Assembly: GCA_047608145.1 (NCBI GenBank)
Contig: JASGDC010000014.1
Location: forward strand, 1 to 36,302
Source: JASGDC01 sp047608145
GTDB lineage: Bacteria; Actinomycetota; Actinomycetes; Actinomycetales; Micrococcaceae
Reading direction: 5' to 3'
DNA: 36,302 nucleotides
The position numbers and the translations under genes were made by a program. Positions 23,968-32,366 of this stretch are shown in pieces. The number at the start of each line of letters is the position of its first letter. Position 1 is the first letter of the stretch. Below the pieces are notes generated by a model, which searched no databases, was not told the origin of the DNA, and was given only the letters and a program-made list of their open reading frames with translations.

Positions 23968-24963
23968 ATGACTTCTGAAATTATCACGAACACCACTTGG
24001 ACGCTCACGATTATCTTAATCATGGGAATGTTGTTATTTGACTATTTTTTCCATGTTCGTAAAGCCCATGAACCAACATTAAAAGAAGCAGCAATCTGGT
24101 CTGCTATTTATGTAGGGGCAGCCATCTTATTCGGAGTATGGTTTTATTGGTATGCAGGTTCACAACTTGGCTTAGAATACTTTGCTGGCTATATTACTGA
24201 GAAAGCTTTATCTGTCGACAACTTATTTGTATTCCTAGTGATTATGGCAAGCTTTAAGGTGCCTAGAGTTGATCAGCAAAAAGTATTGTTATTTGGTATC
24301 GTATTTGCCTTAATATCACGTGCTATTTTCATTTTTGCTGGAGCTACACTATTAGCCCACTTTAGCTGGATGTTCTATATCTTCGGTTTGATTCTTATAT
24401 ACACCGCAGGTGGCCTTTTGAAAGAGGGTGGCGATGGTGACCATAGTGAAGATGCTGACAATATCATGGTGCGTACCGCAAAGAAACTTTTCCACACTTC
24501 AGATAAATATGATGGTGATAAGCTTTTTACAGTAGTTAACGGCAAAAGAGCTTTAACTCCAATGCTATTAGTTATGGTGGCTATTGGTACTTCAGATGTA
24601 TTATTTGCTTTAGATTCAATTCCAGCGATCTTTGGTTTAACGCAAAGTGCATACATCGTATTCGTTGCTAATGCATTCTCACTTATGGGGTTACGCCAGC
24701 TATTCTTCTTAATTGATGGTCTATTAGATCGTTTGATTTATTTGTCATACGGCCTAGCAATTATCCTTGGCGGTATTGGCATTAAGTTATTCTTACATGC
24801 ACTTCATGAAAATGACCTGTGGTTTATTAATGGTGGTGAGCATGTAAATGTTATTGAAATTAGTACCGGAATGTCGCTAGGTTTCATCTGTGTTGTGTTG
24901 ATTATTACTGTTGCGGCTAGTTTAATGAGTAGTGAAGGCAGAAATAAAGCAAAAGGGAAGTAG
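23968..24963 (+). CDS. TerC-family integral membrane protein
   Basis: This 331-residue protein has about nine membrane helices. The family signature is present: EKALSVDNLFVFLVIMASF near 78 and IGTSDVLFALDSIPAIFG near 203, with the acidic residues thought to bind metal. NAFSLMGLRQLFFLIDGLL near 235 completes it. Members export manganese or help load metal onto secreted proteins; older annotation links them to tellurium resistance. The length is typical of the Alx/TerC group. It follows uvrB by 33 bases, an arrangement common in actinobacteria. Confidence 0.92.
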   Translation: MTSEIITNTTWTLTIILIMGMLLFDYFFHVRKAHEPTLKEAAIWSAIYVGAAILFGVWFYWYAGSQLGLEYFAGYITEKALSVDNLFVFLVIMASFKVPRVDQQKVLLFGIVFALISRAIFIFAGATLLAHFSWMFYIFGLILIYTAGGLLKEGGDGDHSEDADNIMVRTAKKLFHTSDKYDGDKLFTVVNGKRALTPMLLVMVAIGTSDVLFALDSIPAIFGLTQSAYIVFVANAFSLMGLRQLFFLIDGLLDRLIYLSYGLAIILGGIGIKLFLHALHENDLWFINGGEHVNVIEISTGMSLGFICVVLIITVAASLMSSEGRNKAKGK

Positions 24964-25004
24964 CCTTCCAGCAACTTCCCAGCTAACTGTGAGAGAATAA
25001 GCTC

Positions 25005-26996
25005 GTGAGTGAAACATATATAGGATCTGAAACTGCAGGAAAACTTGAAGACTTAAAATATTCGCTTCAAGAGATAAAACTACCATATGAAATAGAATCA
25101 GCTGTACCAGCGCGCACTAAAAAAGATGCAATGGTCAAGCAACTTGATGACTATATCATTCCCCGAGTAAAACGTACTAACGCGCCGTTATTGGCGGTTA
25201 TTGGCGGTTCTACCGGTGCTGGTAAGTCTACATTGGTTAACGGTATCGTGGGTAAGGCGGTGACGCGTTCTGGAGCGATTCGTCCTACGACTCGTCAACC
25301 GATTTTATTGCACCACCCAGATGATCGAGAATGGTTTTCAAACGCTCGAATTTTACCAAACCTAGCCCGTATTACCGGTACAGTAGTTGACGATAAGAGT
25401 GTTAAAGCTACCGAAGCTGGTGCTACACCTGATGCAGCTAGGATTCACTCTTTAGTATTAGTCGGTGACGAATCAATTCCAAAAGGATTAGCGATTCTTG
25501 ACGCTCCTGATATTGACTCAGTATCTGATGAAAACCGACTACTGGCTAAGCAACTACTTGCAGCAGCTGATCTTTGGGTATTTGTAACTACTGCAAACCG
25601 TTATGCTGATGCAGTACCATGGGAAGTTTTACAACAAGCTGTAGAGCGCGATACTACAGTAACTGTAGTTTTGGACCGTGTTCACAAAGACGAAGTGAAA
25701 GAAATTAGTTCAGACTTAGCTGCAAACTTAGTTAAGCGTGGTCTAGCGGATGCCAAACTATTTGTAGTTGAGGAGCATCCCCTTGATGCTCGAGCAATGT
25801 TACCCGCAGAAAGTATTGCACCACTTCGTAACTGGCTAGTAAGTCTTGCTGAAAATACAGACAAGCGTGATGCAGTTATGCGTCGTACTCTTGCAGGTTC
25901 TGTTTCAGCTCTAGTAAGTAATGTTCCAGATCTAGAAGCAGCTGCTAAAGAACAAAATGAAAAAGAAGACGAGTTACGCAATATTGTAGTTGATAACTAT
26001 GATGAAGCAATTAAAAACGTAATTGATTCTACTCAAGATGGAGTTTTGTTACGTGGTGAATTACTTTCCCGCTGGCAGGATTTCGTCGGAACTGGTGAGT
26101 TTTTCCGTAACGTAGAGCAGAAAATCTCTACTTTCCGCGATAAAATTACTTCATTTGTGACTGGTAAGCCAATGACAAATCCGAAGGTTGAAGCAGCTTT
26201 AGAAAGTGGTTTACAAACTATCATGATTTCTGAAGCTGATAAATCTGCTAAAAAGACTGCTTTTGCTTGGAATCAAGATACTGCAGGTAAGGTGATTCTT
26301 AAAGGCCAAGATTTAACTCGAGCAAGTGCTGACTTTAAAGATCGTGCTGCTAAAGAAATTCGTAATTGGCAACATAGCTTACTTGAATTAGTACAAAGTG
26401 AAGGTGCTGGAAAGCGACAGCAGGCACGTTTTATTTCATTAGGTGTTAATGGCGTAGCAACTACCTTGATGATTGTGGTATTTGCGTCTACGGCTGGTTT
26501 AACTGGTAGTGAGGTAGTTATCGCTGGCGGTGGCGCTGCAATAGCACAAAAGCTCCTTGAAGCTGTATTCGGCGAAGAGGCAGTACGCCGTTTAGCCCGC
26601 GAAGCTCGAAAAGATTTAGTTAATCGCTGTATGAAGTTGATGATGGATGAAGCTCAACGTTTTACTGGGCAGCTTGATGAAAAAGATGTTAAACCACAAG
26701 CTATTGCTGATTTAGATAATTCAGTTAATTCACTAGACCGTCATTTAAAAGGTGAACCTGACCCAGAACCAGCACAAATAGAACCAGAATTTGAAGATAC
26801 TACCTCAGTGCAAGTGGAGGCTAATCATGAGCATGAGGTAGCTGAAGAAGAACAAAATACTGAAGTCGAAACAGAACCTACACAAGAAAAGACTGTTCCA
26901 GAAAAACCAAAGTCTGCACCAGTTCACAAACCAAAGACTAATGAAACCAAAGCTGATCCTGAGTTAGATGAAGATAAGTTGAGTGATAATGGCTAA
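25005..26996 (+). CDS. Dynamin-like/YfjP-type membrane GTPase, first of a pair
   Basis: This 663-residue protein has a G domain at about 60-290: Walker A GGSTGAGKSTLVN, a switch region with RSGAIRPTTRQP, G3 LDAPDID and G4 VLDRVHKDE. The last is not the standard NKxD (the Asp is kept as DRVHKDE), so nucleotide choice is uncertain. A hydrophobic stretch at about 485-530 (GVATTLMIVVFASTAGL, then VVIAGGGAAIAQKLL) may insert in or touch the membrane. The last 80 residues are a Glu/Pro/Lys-rich disordered tail. I chose the GTG at 25005. The second GTPase gene overlaps its end by eight bases. The pair probably works as a hetero-complex; its cellular role is not established. Confidence 0.8.
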   Translation: MSETYIGSETAGKLEDLKYSLQEIKLPYEIESAVPARTKKDAMVKQLDDYIIPRVKRTNAPLLAVIGGSTGAGKSTLVNGIVGKAVTRSGAIRPTTRQPILLHHPDDREWFSNARILPNLARITGTVVDDKSVKATEAGATPDAARIHSLVLVGDESIPKGLAILDAPDIDSVSDENRLLAKQLLAAADLWVFVTTANRYADAVPWEVLQQAVERDTTVTVVLDRVHKDEVKEISSDLAANLVKRGLADAKLFVVEEHPLDARAMLPAESIAPLRNWLVSLAENTDKRDAVMRRTLAGSVSALVSNVPDLEAAAKEQNEKEDELRNIVVDNYDEAIKNVIDSTQDGVLLRGELLSRWQDFVGTGEFFRNVEQKISTFRDKITSFVTGKPMTNPKVEAALESGLQTIMISEADKSAKKTAFAWNQDTAGKVILKGQDLTRASADFKDRAAKEIRNWQHSLLELVQSEGAGKRQQARFISLGVNGVATTLMIVVFASTAGLTGSEVVIAGGGAAIAQKLLEAVFGEEAVRRLAREARKDLVNRCMKLMMDEAQRFTGQLDEKDVKPQAIADLDNSVNSLDRHLKGEPDPEPAQIEPEFEDTTSVQVEANHEHEVAEEEQNTEVETEPTQEKTVPEKPKSAPVHKPKTNETKADPELDEDKLSDNG

Positions 26997-28593
26997 AAAA
27001 TCTAATACAGTTAGTTATGCGGAGCGTCTCGGAGCGCTTGAGCATGCTACACAATTAGCAGACAATGTCTTACCAAATTCGTTAATTTCAGAAAGTAAGG
27101 CATTAATTTCACGTGCTTCAGAACGTAGAAAATATTCTGCAGATCATACTGTGGTTGCTTTTATTGGGGCAACAGGCTCTGGTAAATCTTCGTTATTAAA
27201 TGCTATTGCTGGACAAGAGATTGCACGCTCAGCTGCAATTCGTCCAACTACTAGTGAACCACTAGCTATTATGTGGGATTCAGTGGGTAGTGAATCGCTA
27301 TTGTCTTGGTTAGATGTAAAAGAACGTCATGAACTACCACCTAATCCAGAATTATCAGGCTTGATTTTACTTGATCTTCCTGACTTTGACTCAACAAGCG
27401 ATTATAACCGTCAAGTAGTTGACAAGCTTGTGGGTATGGTGGATGTTTTGGTTTGGGTAATGGACCCGCAAAAATACGCGGATGCAACTATCCACCAAAA
27501 ATACATCCAACCTTGGGGTAATGAAGATGCAGTAACTATTGCGGTTCTTAATCAAATTGATAAAATTCGTCCAAACGACCGTAAAGAAGTAATTAACTCA
27601 ATGCATGAGGTATTAATTTCCGATGGTCTTAAAGATATTAAAATTTTCCCAGTTTCTGCGAAAACTAAAGAGGGTATTCCAGAGCTAAAACATGCTTTCT
27701 CGCAGATTGCAAAAGCACATGCTGGAGCTATTGAGCGTTGGAATTTAGATGCAAAGGCTTCTGCAAACAAACTTGCTGCTGCTTCAGGAGATGAAACAAA
27801 AGTAGGAATTAACGATAAAGCTAAAGCCCAATTAGTAACCTCATTATCTGCGGCTTCAGGAATTGATGAGATTACTGAAAAAGTACGTAAGAGTTACCTG
27901 CGTGGTACAGCTATTAATACTGGTTGGCCAGTAACACGTTGGCTTAAAAAATTGCGCCCAGACCCATTGAAAAAATTGGGTATTGAAAACACTAAGAAAG
28001 AAGACGTCTCTACAGAGTTACGCCGTAGTTCAAGAGTAATGTCGCCAGTACAAAAAGCAACTGCACATAACGCAGTGCGTGACTTCGTTGACGATAGCGC
28101 CAATAGTGCCTCAGAAATCTGGAAGCAATCTATTCGCCAAACTGGATCAGTAGACGAAGGTCAAATTGTAGATTTACTTGACCAGGCAATTGTAAAGACT
28201 AATATTGTTCAAGACAAGAAACCAATTTGGTGGAAGGCTATGAATATCCTACAATATCTTGCGCTATTAGTTGGTGTAGTAGGTTTAGCTTGGCTAGTTC
28301 TGATTACTGCACTTGAATTTTTCCAAATAGCACATGACTTCAATGTTCCTAACTATAATGGAGTTCCAATTCCGACCTTATTATTTGCAAGTGGATTAAT
28401 TTCTGGACTATTAATAGCGTTGATATCCCGTATTCTTGGTGGTATAGGGGGTATGATGAGAGCTAAGAAAGTTAGAAAGCAATTTAATAGGTCTATCATG
28501 ACCGTGGCTGATCAAAATATTATTACTCCAGTTCAAGGGGATATTGATCGATACCATGAGTTCACTAAGGCTACTAATATCGCTAAAAGTTAG
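26989..28593 (+). CDS. Dynamin-like/YfjP-type membrane GTPase, second of a pair
   Basis: The product has 534 residues from the ATG at 26989; a GTG two codons earlier is also possible. The G domain (about 40-245) has Walker A GATGSGKSSLLN, the switch ARSAAIRPTTSEP, G3 LDLPDFD, G4 NQID (the canonical NKxD with Gln for Lys) and G5 VSAKT. The switch and G3 segments are close to those of the preceding gene (SGAIRPTTRQP, LDAPDID), so the two are paralogues. Two membrane helices lie at about 415-440 and 460-485, with a short basic C-terminal tail inside. The start overlaps the upstream stop, implying equal and coupled production. Confidence 0.82.
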   Translation: MAKKSNTVSYAERLGALEHATQLADNVLPNSLISESKALISRASERRKYSADHTVVAFIGATGSGKSSLLNAIAGQEIARSAAIRPTTSEPLAIMWDSVGSESLLSWLDVKERHELPPNPELSGLILLDLPDFDSTSDYNRQVVDKLVGMVDVLVWVMDPQKYADATIHQKYIQPWGNEDAVTIAVLNQIDKIRPNDRKEVINSMHEVLISDGLKDIKIFPVSAKTKEGIPELKHAFSQIAKAHAGAIERWNLDAKASANKLAAASGDETKVGINDKAKAQLVTSLSAASGIDEITEKVRKSYLRGTAINTGWPVTRWLKKLRPDPLKKLGIENTKKEDVSTELRRSSRVMSPVQKATAHNAVRDFVDDSANSASEIWKQSIRQTGSVDEGQIVDLLDQAIVKTNIVQDKKPIWWKAMNILQYLALLVGVVGLAWLVLITALEFFQIAHDFNVPNYNGVPIPTLLFASGLISGLLIALISRILGGIGGMMRAKKVRKQFNRSIMTVADQNIITPVQGDIDRYHEFTKATNIAKS

Positions 28594-28615
28594 AAATACA
28601 TAATTAATAGAGAGA

Positions 28616-30577
28616 ATGATTAACACCACAAACGCTCAACGTCCGGTTGCTAGGAACAGTCGAAAATATATCCCAGGATTAGATGGGTTGCGCGCAATTG
28701 CGGTACTTGCAGTTGTTTTTTATCACTTGAATCACAATTTTCCTAAAGGTGGTTATATTGGTGTTGATATTTTCTTTGTTATTAGTGGGTTTTTGATTAC
28801 TACATTGCTAGTAAATGAATACTACTACAATGGTCGAATTGACTTTAAAAACTTCTGGCTACGTCGTGCCCGAAGATTGATACCTGCTTTAATAGTAGTA
28901 ATTTTTGTCTCAATTTTCTTTGCTTTTATTTCTTTCCATTTTTTTCGTGGACATGATCTCTTAGTTGGTATCGGTAGACAAACCTTAGGTGCTGCTACTT
29001 TTAGTAATAATTGGTTAGAAATTATAAAAGGCACTAGTTATTTTGACAGTGGGTCGCCATTATTGTTTGTTAACTTTTGGTCATTAGCTGTAGAGGAACA
29101 GTTTTATTTAATCTGGCCATTTATTGTTATCTTGATTTTGGTTAAAACTCAGAATGTTAGAATTAGAGCTGGTTTAGCTGCAGTTTTTGGGATTATTTCA
29201 GCAATTTTAATGGCGGTAATGTATACACCTGGTGCTGATTCCACTCGCGTTTATTATGGTACTGATACTCACGTTTTTGGTTTAATGTTTGGTGCTTGTT
29301 TAGCCTTTATTCATACAAAACACTGGTATTTTGTTCGTGGCGTATCACCGCTAACTCACTCTTTTTATCGAAAAATTAGAGTACTATTAGCGTTATTTTT
29401 ATTACCAGTTCTAGCTATTTTTATTTTCAACCTAGATTCAAAATCTACTTTTGCTTACCGTGGTGGGTTAGCATTAGTTTCGGTAATAACAGCATTAATT
29501 ATTTCTGCGTTACCAGGTCCAAAAAACATCTTAAATATTTTATTTGAAACGAAACCTTTGAAATGGGTAGGTGAACGTTCATATGGAATTTATTTATGGC
29601 ATTGGCCAATTATTTTGATTGTTGGCACTATGCTACCAAAACAAAGTGATCCAAATAAAGTTAATTGGTGGCAATATGTAATTTCTCTAGTACTAACACT
29701 AATTTTTTCAGCCCTTTCATACACTTTTCTTGAAACTCCAGTACGTAAATATGGTTTTAAATGGCTCTTTACGAAAGTTAAAGAAACCTTTACCATGCAA
29801 CATGGACGTGGTATCTTTGCGGTTGCAGCTATTACTTCATTAGCCTTGGCAGGTACTTTAATTGCTGCAATGATTCAAGCACCAGCTAAAACTCAAGCTC
29901 AGATAGCTATCGAGCAAGCTGAAGCACAAGCTGCAAAAGCAAAACAAGCTCAACTTGCAGCACAAAAAGCTGCTGCAGCTGCGCAAAAGAAACAAAATTC
30001 TAATGCAATGCAGCAATACGAGGCTATTAAACAGCAAGCTATTGCTAACGGACAGTCAGCACCGCCACCTCCTGACACTCGTGCCGGCATTCCTTCTGGT
30101 AATACTATTACAGTAATTGGCGATTCAGTAACTGTTGCTAGTAGTCTAGAATTAATGAGTACTTTCCCAGGTGCTGATGTTGATGGTGATGTGGGTAGAT
30201 CTTGGATTTCGGGAGTATCTGATATTCAGAATCGTATTTCTGCTGGGTCGTTACGTCAAAACGTAGTAATTGCGCTAGGTACTAATGGCTTGGTGACTCA
30301 AGATCAAATCGAATCACTTGTCAGCCAATTAGGAAAACGAAATATTGTGTTAGTACATGCCTTTGGTGATCGTGATTGGATTCCAGCTACAAATCAAGCA
30401 ATGGATGCGGTAGCTGCGAAACATAAGAATGTTGCTGTAGCTCAATGGGATCAGGATATTGCAGGACATCAAGATTTATTAGCTGCTGATGGTATTCACC
30501 CAAGTGGTGCTGGTGGTGCTATTTATGCGAAATCAATTGCAAACGCTTTTATTCAAATTAGTAATAATAAGAAATAG
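28616..30577 (+). CDS. OafA/YrhL-type acyltransferase with C-terminal SGNH domain
   Basis: This 653-residue protein likely moves acyl (acetyl) groups across the membrane onto a cell-wall or surface glycan. The N-terminal acyltransferase-3 domain of about ten helices begins YIPGLDGLRAIAVLAVVFYH, with the catalytic His there and WSLAVEEQFYLIWPF near 156; GERSYGIYLWHWPI is near 320. A further helix at about 395-420 leads to an Ala/Gln/Lys-rich linker (about 425-470). The outer SGNH hydrolase-like domain (about 495-650) has GDSVTVASS with the nucleophile Ser, ALGTNG and DGIHPSG with the catalytic Asp/His. The architecture matches OatA-like O-acetyltransferases of peptidoglycan, though the target here is inferred. 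Confidence 0.88.
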   Translation: MINTTNAQRPVARNSRKYIPGLDGLRAIAVLAVVFYHLNHNFPKGGYIGVDIFFVISGFLITTLLVNEYYYNGRIDFKNFWLRRARRLIPALIVVIFVSIFFAFISFHFFRGHDLLVGIGRQTLGAATFSNNWLEIIKGTSYFDSGSPLLFVNFWSLAVEEQFYLIWPFIVILILVKTQNVRIRAGLAAVFGIISAILMAVMYTPGADSTRVYYGTDTHVFGLMFGACLAFIHTKHWYFVRGVSPLTHSFYRKIRVLLALFLLPVLAIFIFNLDSKSTFAYRGGLALVSVITALIISALPGPKNILNILFETKPLKWVGERSYGIYLWHWPIILIVGTMLPKQSDPNKVNWWQYVISLVLTLIFSALSYTFLETPVRKYGFKWLFTKVKETFTMQHGRGIFAVAAITSLALAGTLIAAMIQAPAKTQAQIAIEQAEAQAAKAKQAQLAAQKAAAAAQKKQNSNAMQQYEAIKQQAIANGQSAPPPPDTRAGIPSGNTITVIGDSVTVASSLELMSTFPGADVDGDVGRSWISGVSDIQNRISAGSLRQNVVIALGTNGLVTQDQIESLVSQLGKRNIVLVHAFGDRDWIPATNQAMDAVAAKHKNVAVAQWDQDIAGHQDLLAADGIHPSGAGGAIYAKSIANAFIQISNNKK

Positions 30578-30608
30578 TTTGGGCTAACTGAACGAGCGGT
30601 AAGTATGC

Positions 30609-30614
30609 TAAAAT
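30609..30614 (+). promoter_or_regulatory. -10 box abutting the ABC exporter start (leaderless)
   Basis: TAAAAT is followed after six bases by the GTG at 30621. No Shine-Dalgarno site lies between them, which fits a leaderless transcript. Confidence 0.35.
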
Positions 30615-30620
30615 TTTTCA

Positions 30621-32366
30621 GTGCTTTTTAAATTAGTTATCGAGCAGTTTTCTAAATACAAAAAATATATATTTATTGTTTTAATACTGCAATTTATTCA
30701 ATCAATGGCAAGTTTATACTTGCCAACGCTGAATGCTGACATTATTGATAAAGGGATTATCCCAAATGACACTAAGTATATTTTAAATACTGGTGGCTTC
30801 ATGCTTGTGGTATCACTTGTTCAAATTGCAGCTACAATTACCGCTGTCTATCTTTCTACTAAAATCTCAATGGGTGCTGGACGTAGTTTTCGTTCCCGAT
30901 TATTTAGTAAAGTTCAGACGTTCTCCTCATTAGAAGTAGGGAAGTTTGGTCCACCTTCTTTAATTACTCGTGGTACAAATGATGTGCAGCAAGTGCAGAT
31001 GTTTATTCAAATGCTCTTGTTGATGATGATTAGTGCACCAATTACGGCAATTGGTGGTATTGTGCTGGCATTAAATCAAGATGTTCAATTATCTTGGATT
31101 TTAGCTGTTACTATCCCCATCTTAATTATTGCTGTAGCAATTATCATGAAGTTTATGTCGCCTTTGTTTCGTAAAGCTCAGGGACAAATTGATGATGTTA
31201 ACAAGGTGCTTCGTGAACAAATCATGGGTATTGATGTAATCCGTGCATTTGTACGCAAAGACTTTGAAGTTAAACGCTTCGACAAAGCGAATACTAACTT
31301 AACTGAAACTCAGACGAAATCCACTCGTATTATGGGTGCAATGTTCCCAATAATTACTGTTATTGTTAACGCAGCAATGGTAGCAGTAATTTATTTTGGT
31401 GGTCATCAAATCGAATCCGGTGGAATGGAAATTGGAGCTTTGACTGCATACATTAGCTACATCATGCAGATTATGATGAGTGTAATGATGTCAATGTTCG
31501 TATTCTTTATGATGCCGCGCGCTAGTGTTTGTGCTCATCGTATCGGTGAAGTATATGATACTGAAACTACTATTGGCGAACCAAAAGCTGAAACAGCTCG
31601 TGATTTAACTAAAGAAGATGTTACTGTCGAATTTGATGATGTATCTTTTGCTTATCCAGGAGCTGAAGACAATGTGCTAACAGATATTAACTTTGCTGTT
31701 AAACCAGGAGAGATACTAGCAATCATAGGTTCTACTGGTTCTGGTAAATCAACTTTACTTAATATGGTAAATCGTTTCTTCGATATAACTAAAGGTGAAG
31801 TTAAAATCTCTGGACATGATGTCAAAGAATACAAGTTACATTCACTGCGTACTCATATTGGATTAGTTCCGCAAAAAGCTTTCTTGTTCAAAGGAACTAT
31901 TGCTTCTAACTTACGTTATGGTAATCCAGAAGCAACTGATGAAGAACTATGGAAAGCATTGGAAGTAGCTCAAGCAGCAGATTTCGTAAAGGAGTCTAGT
32001 GGTGAACTTGAGGCTGAAGTAGCTCAAGGCGGTGAAAACTTCTCTGGTGGACAAAAACAGCGTTTAGCAATTGCCCGTGCATTGGTTGCTAAGCCACCGA
32101 TTTATCTATTTGACGATAGTTTCTCAGCATTGGATGTGGCAACGGATGCTAAATTGCGTGCAGCTTTAACACCAGTCACTAAAGAATCTGTGATGATTAT
32201 TGTGGCACAGCGTGTGAGCACAATTGTGAATGCAGATAAGATTTTGGTGCTAGACCAAGGCAAGGTTGTTGCTACTGGCACTCATAAGGAACTTCTTGAG
32301 AAATCAAATACTTACCAAGAAATTGTATTCTCACAGATGTCTGAAGAAGAGGCAGGTGTAGCATGA
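30621..32366 (+). CDS. ABC exporter half-transporter with degenerate ATP site residues
   Basis: This 581-residue protein has six membrane helices (about 15-310) and a nucleotide-binding domain (about 335-570). Walker A is IGSTGSGKST (near 368), the signature is FSGGQ (near 473), Walker B is IYLFDDSFS (near 494) with Asp in place of the catalytic Glu, and the switch His is Gln530 (VAQRVSTI). So the site built on its own Walker motifs should hydrolyse ATP poorly, while its signature loop is good. The GTG start has no ribosome site. Its stop overlaps the next gene's ATG (ATGA), so the two products should form a heterodimer like BmrCD or TmrAB. The substrate is unknown: drugs, lipids or peptides. 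Confidence 0.92.
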   Translation: MLFKLVIEQFSKYKKYIFIVLILQFIQSMASLYLPTLNADIIDKGIIPNDTKYILNTGGFMLVVSLVQIAATITAVYLSTKISMGAGRSFRSRLFSKVQTFSSLEVGKFGPPSLITRGTNDVQQVQMFIQMLLLMMISAPITAIGGIVLALNQDVQLSWILAVTIPILIIAVAIIMKFMSPLFRKAQGQIDDVNKVLREQIMGIDVIRAFVRKDFEVKRFDKANTNLTETQTKSTRIMGAMFPIITVIVNAAMVAVIYFGGHQIESGGMEIGALTAYISYIMQIMMSVMMSMFVFFMMPRASVCAHRIGEVYDTETTIGEPKAETARDLTKEDVTVEFDDVSFAYPGAEDNVLTDINFAVKPGEILAIIGSTGSGKSTLLNMVNRFFDITKGEVKISGHDVKEYKLHSLRTHIGLVPQKAFLFKGTIASNLRYGNPEATDEELWKALEVAQAADFVKESSGELEAEVAQGGENFSGGQKQRLAIARALVAKPPIYLFDDSFSALDVATDAKLRAALTPVTKESVMIIVAQRVSTIVNADKILVLDQGKVVATGTHKELLEKSNTYQEIVFSQMSEEEAGVA

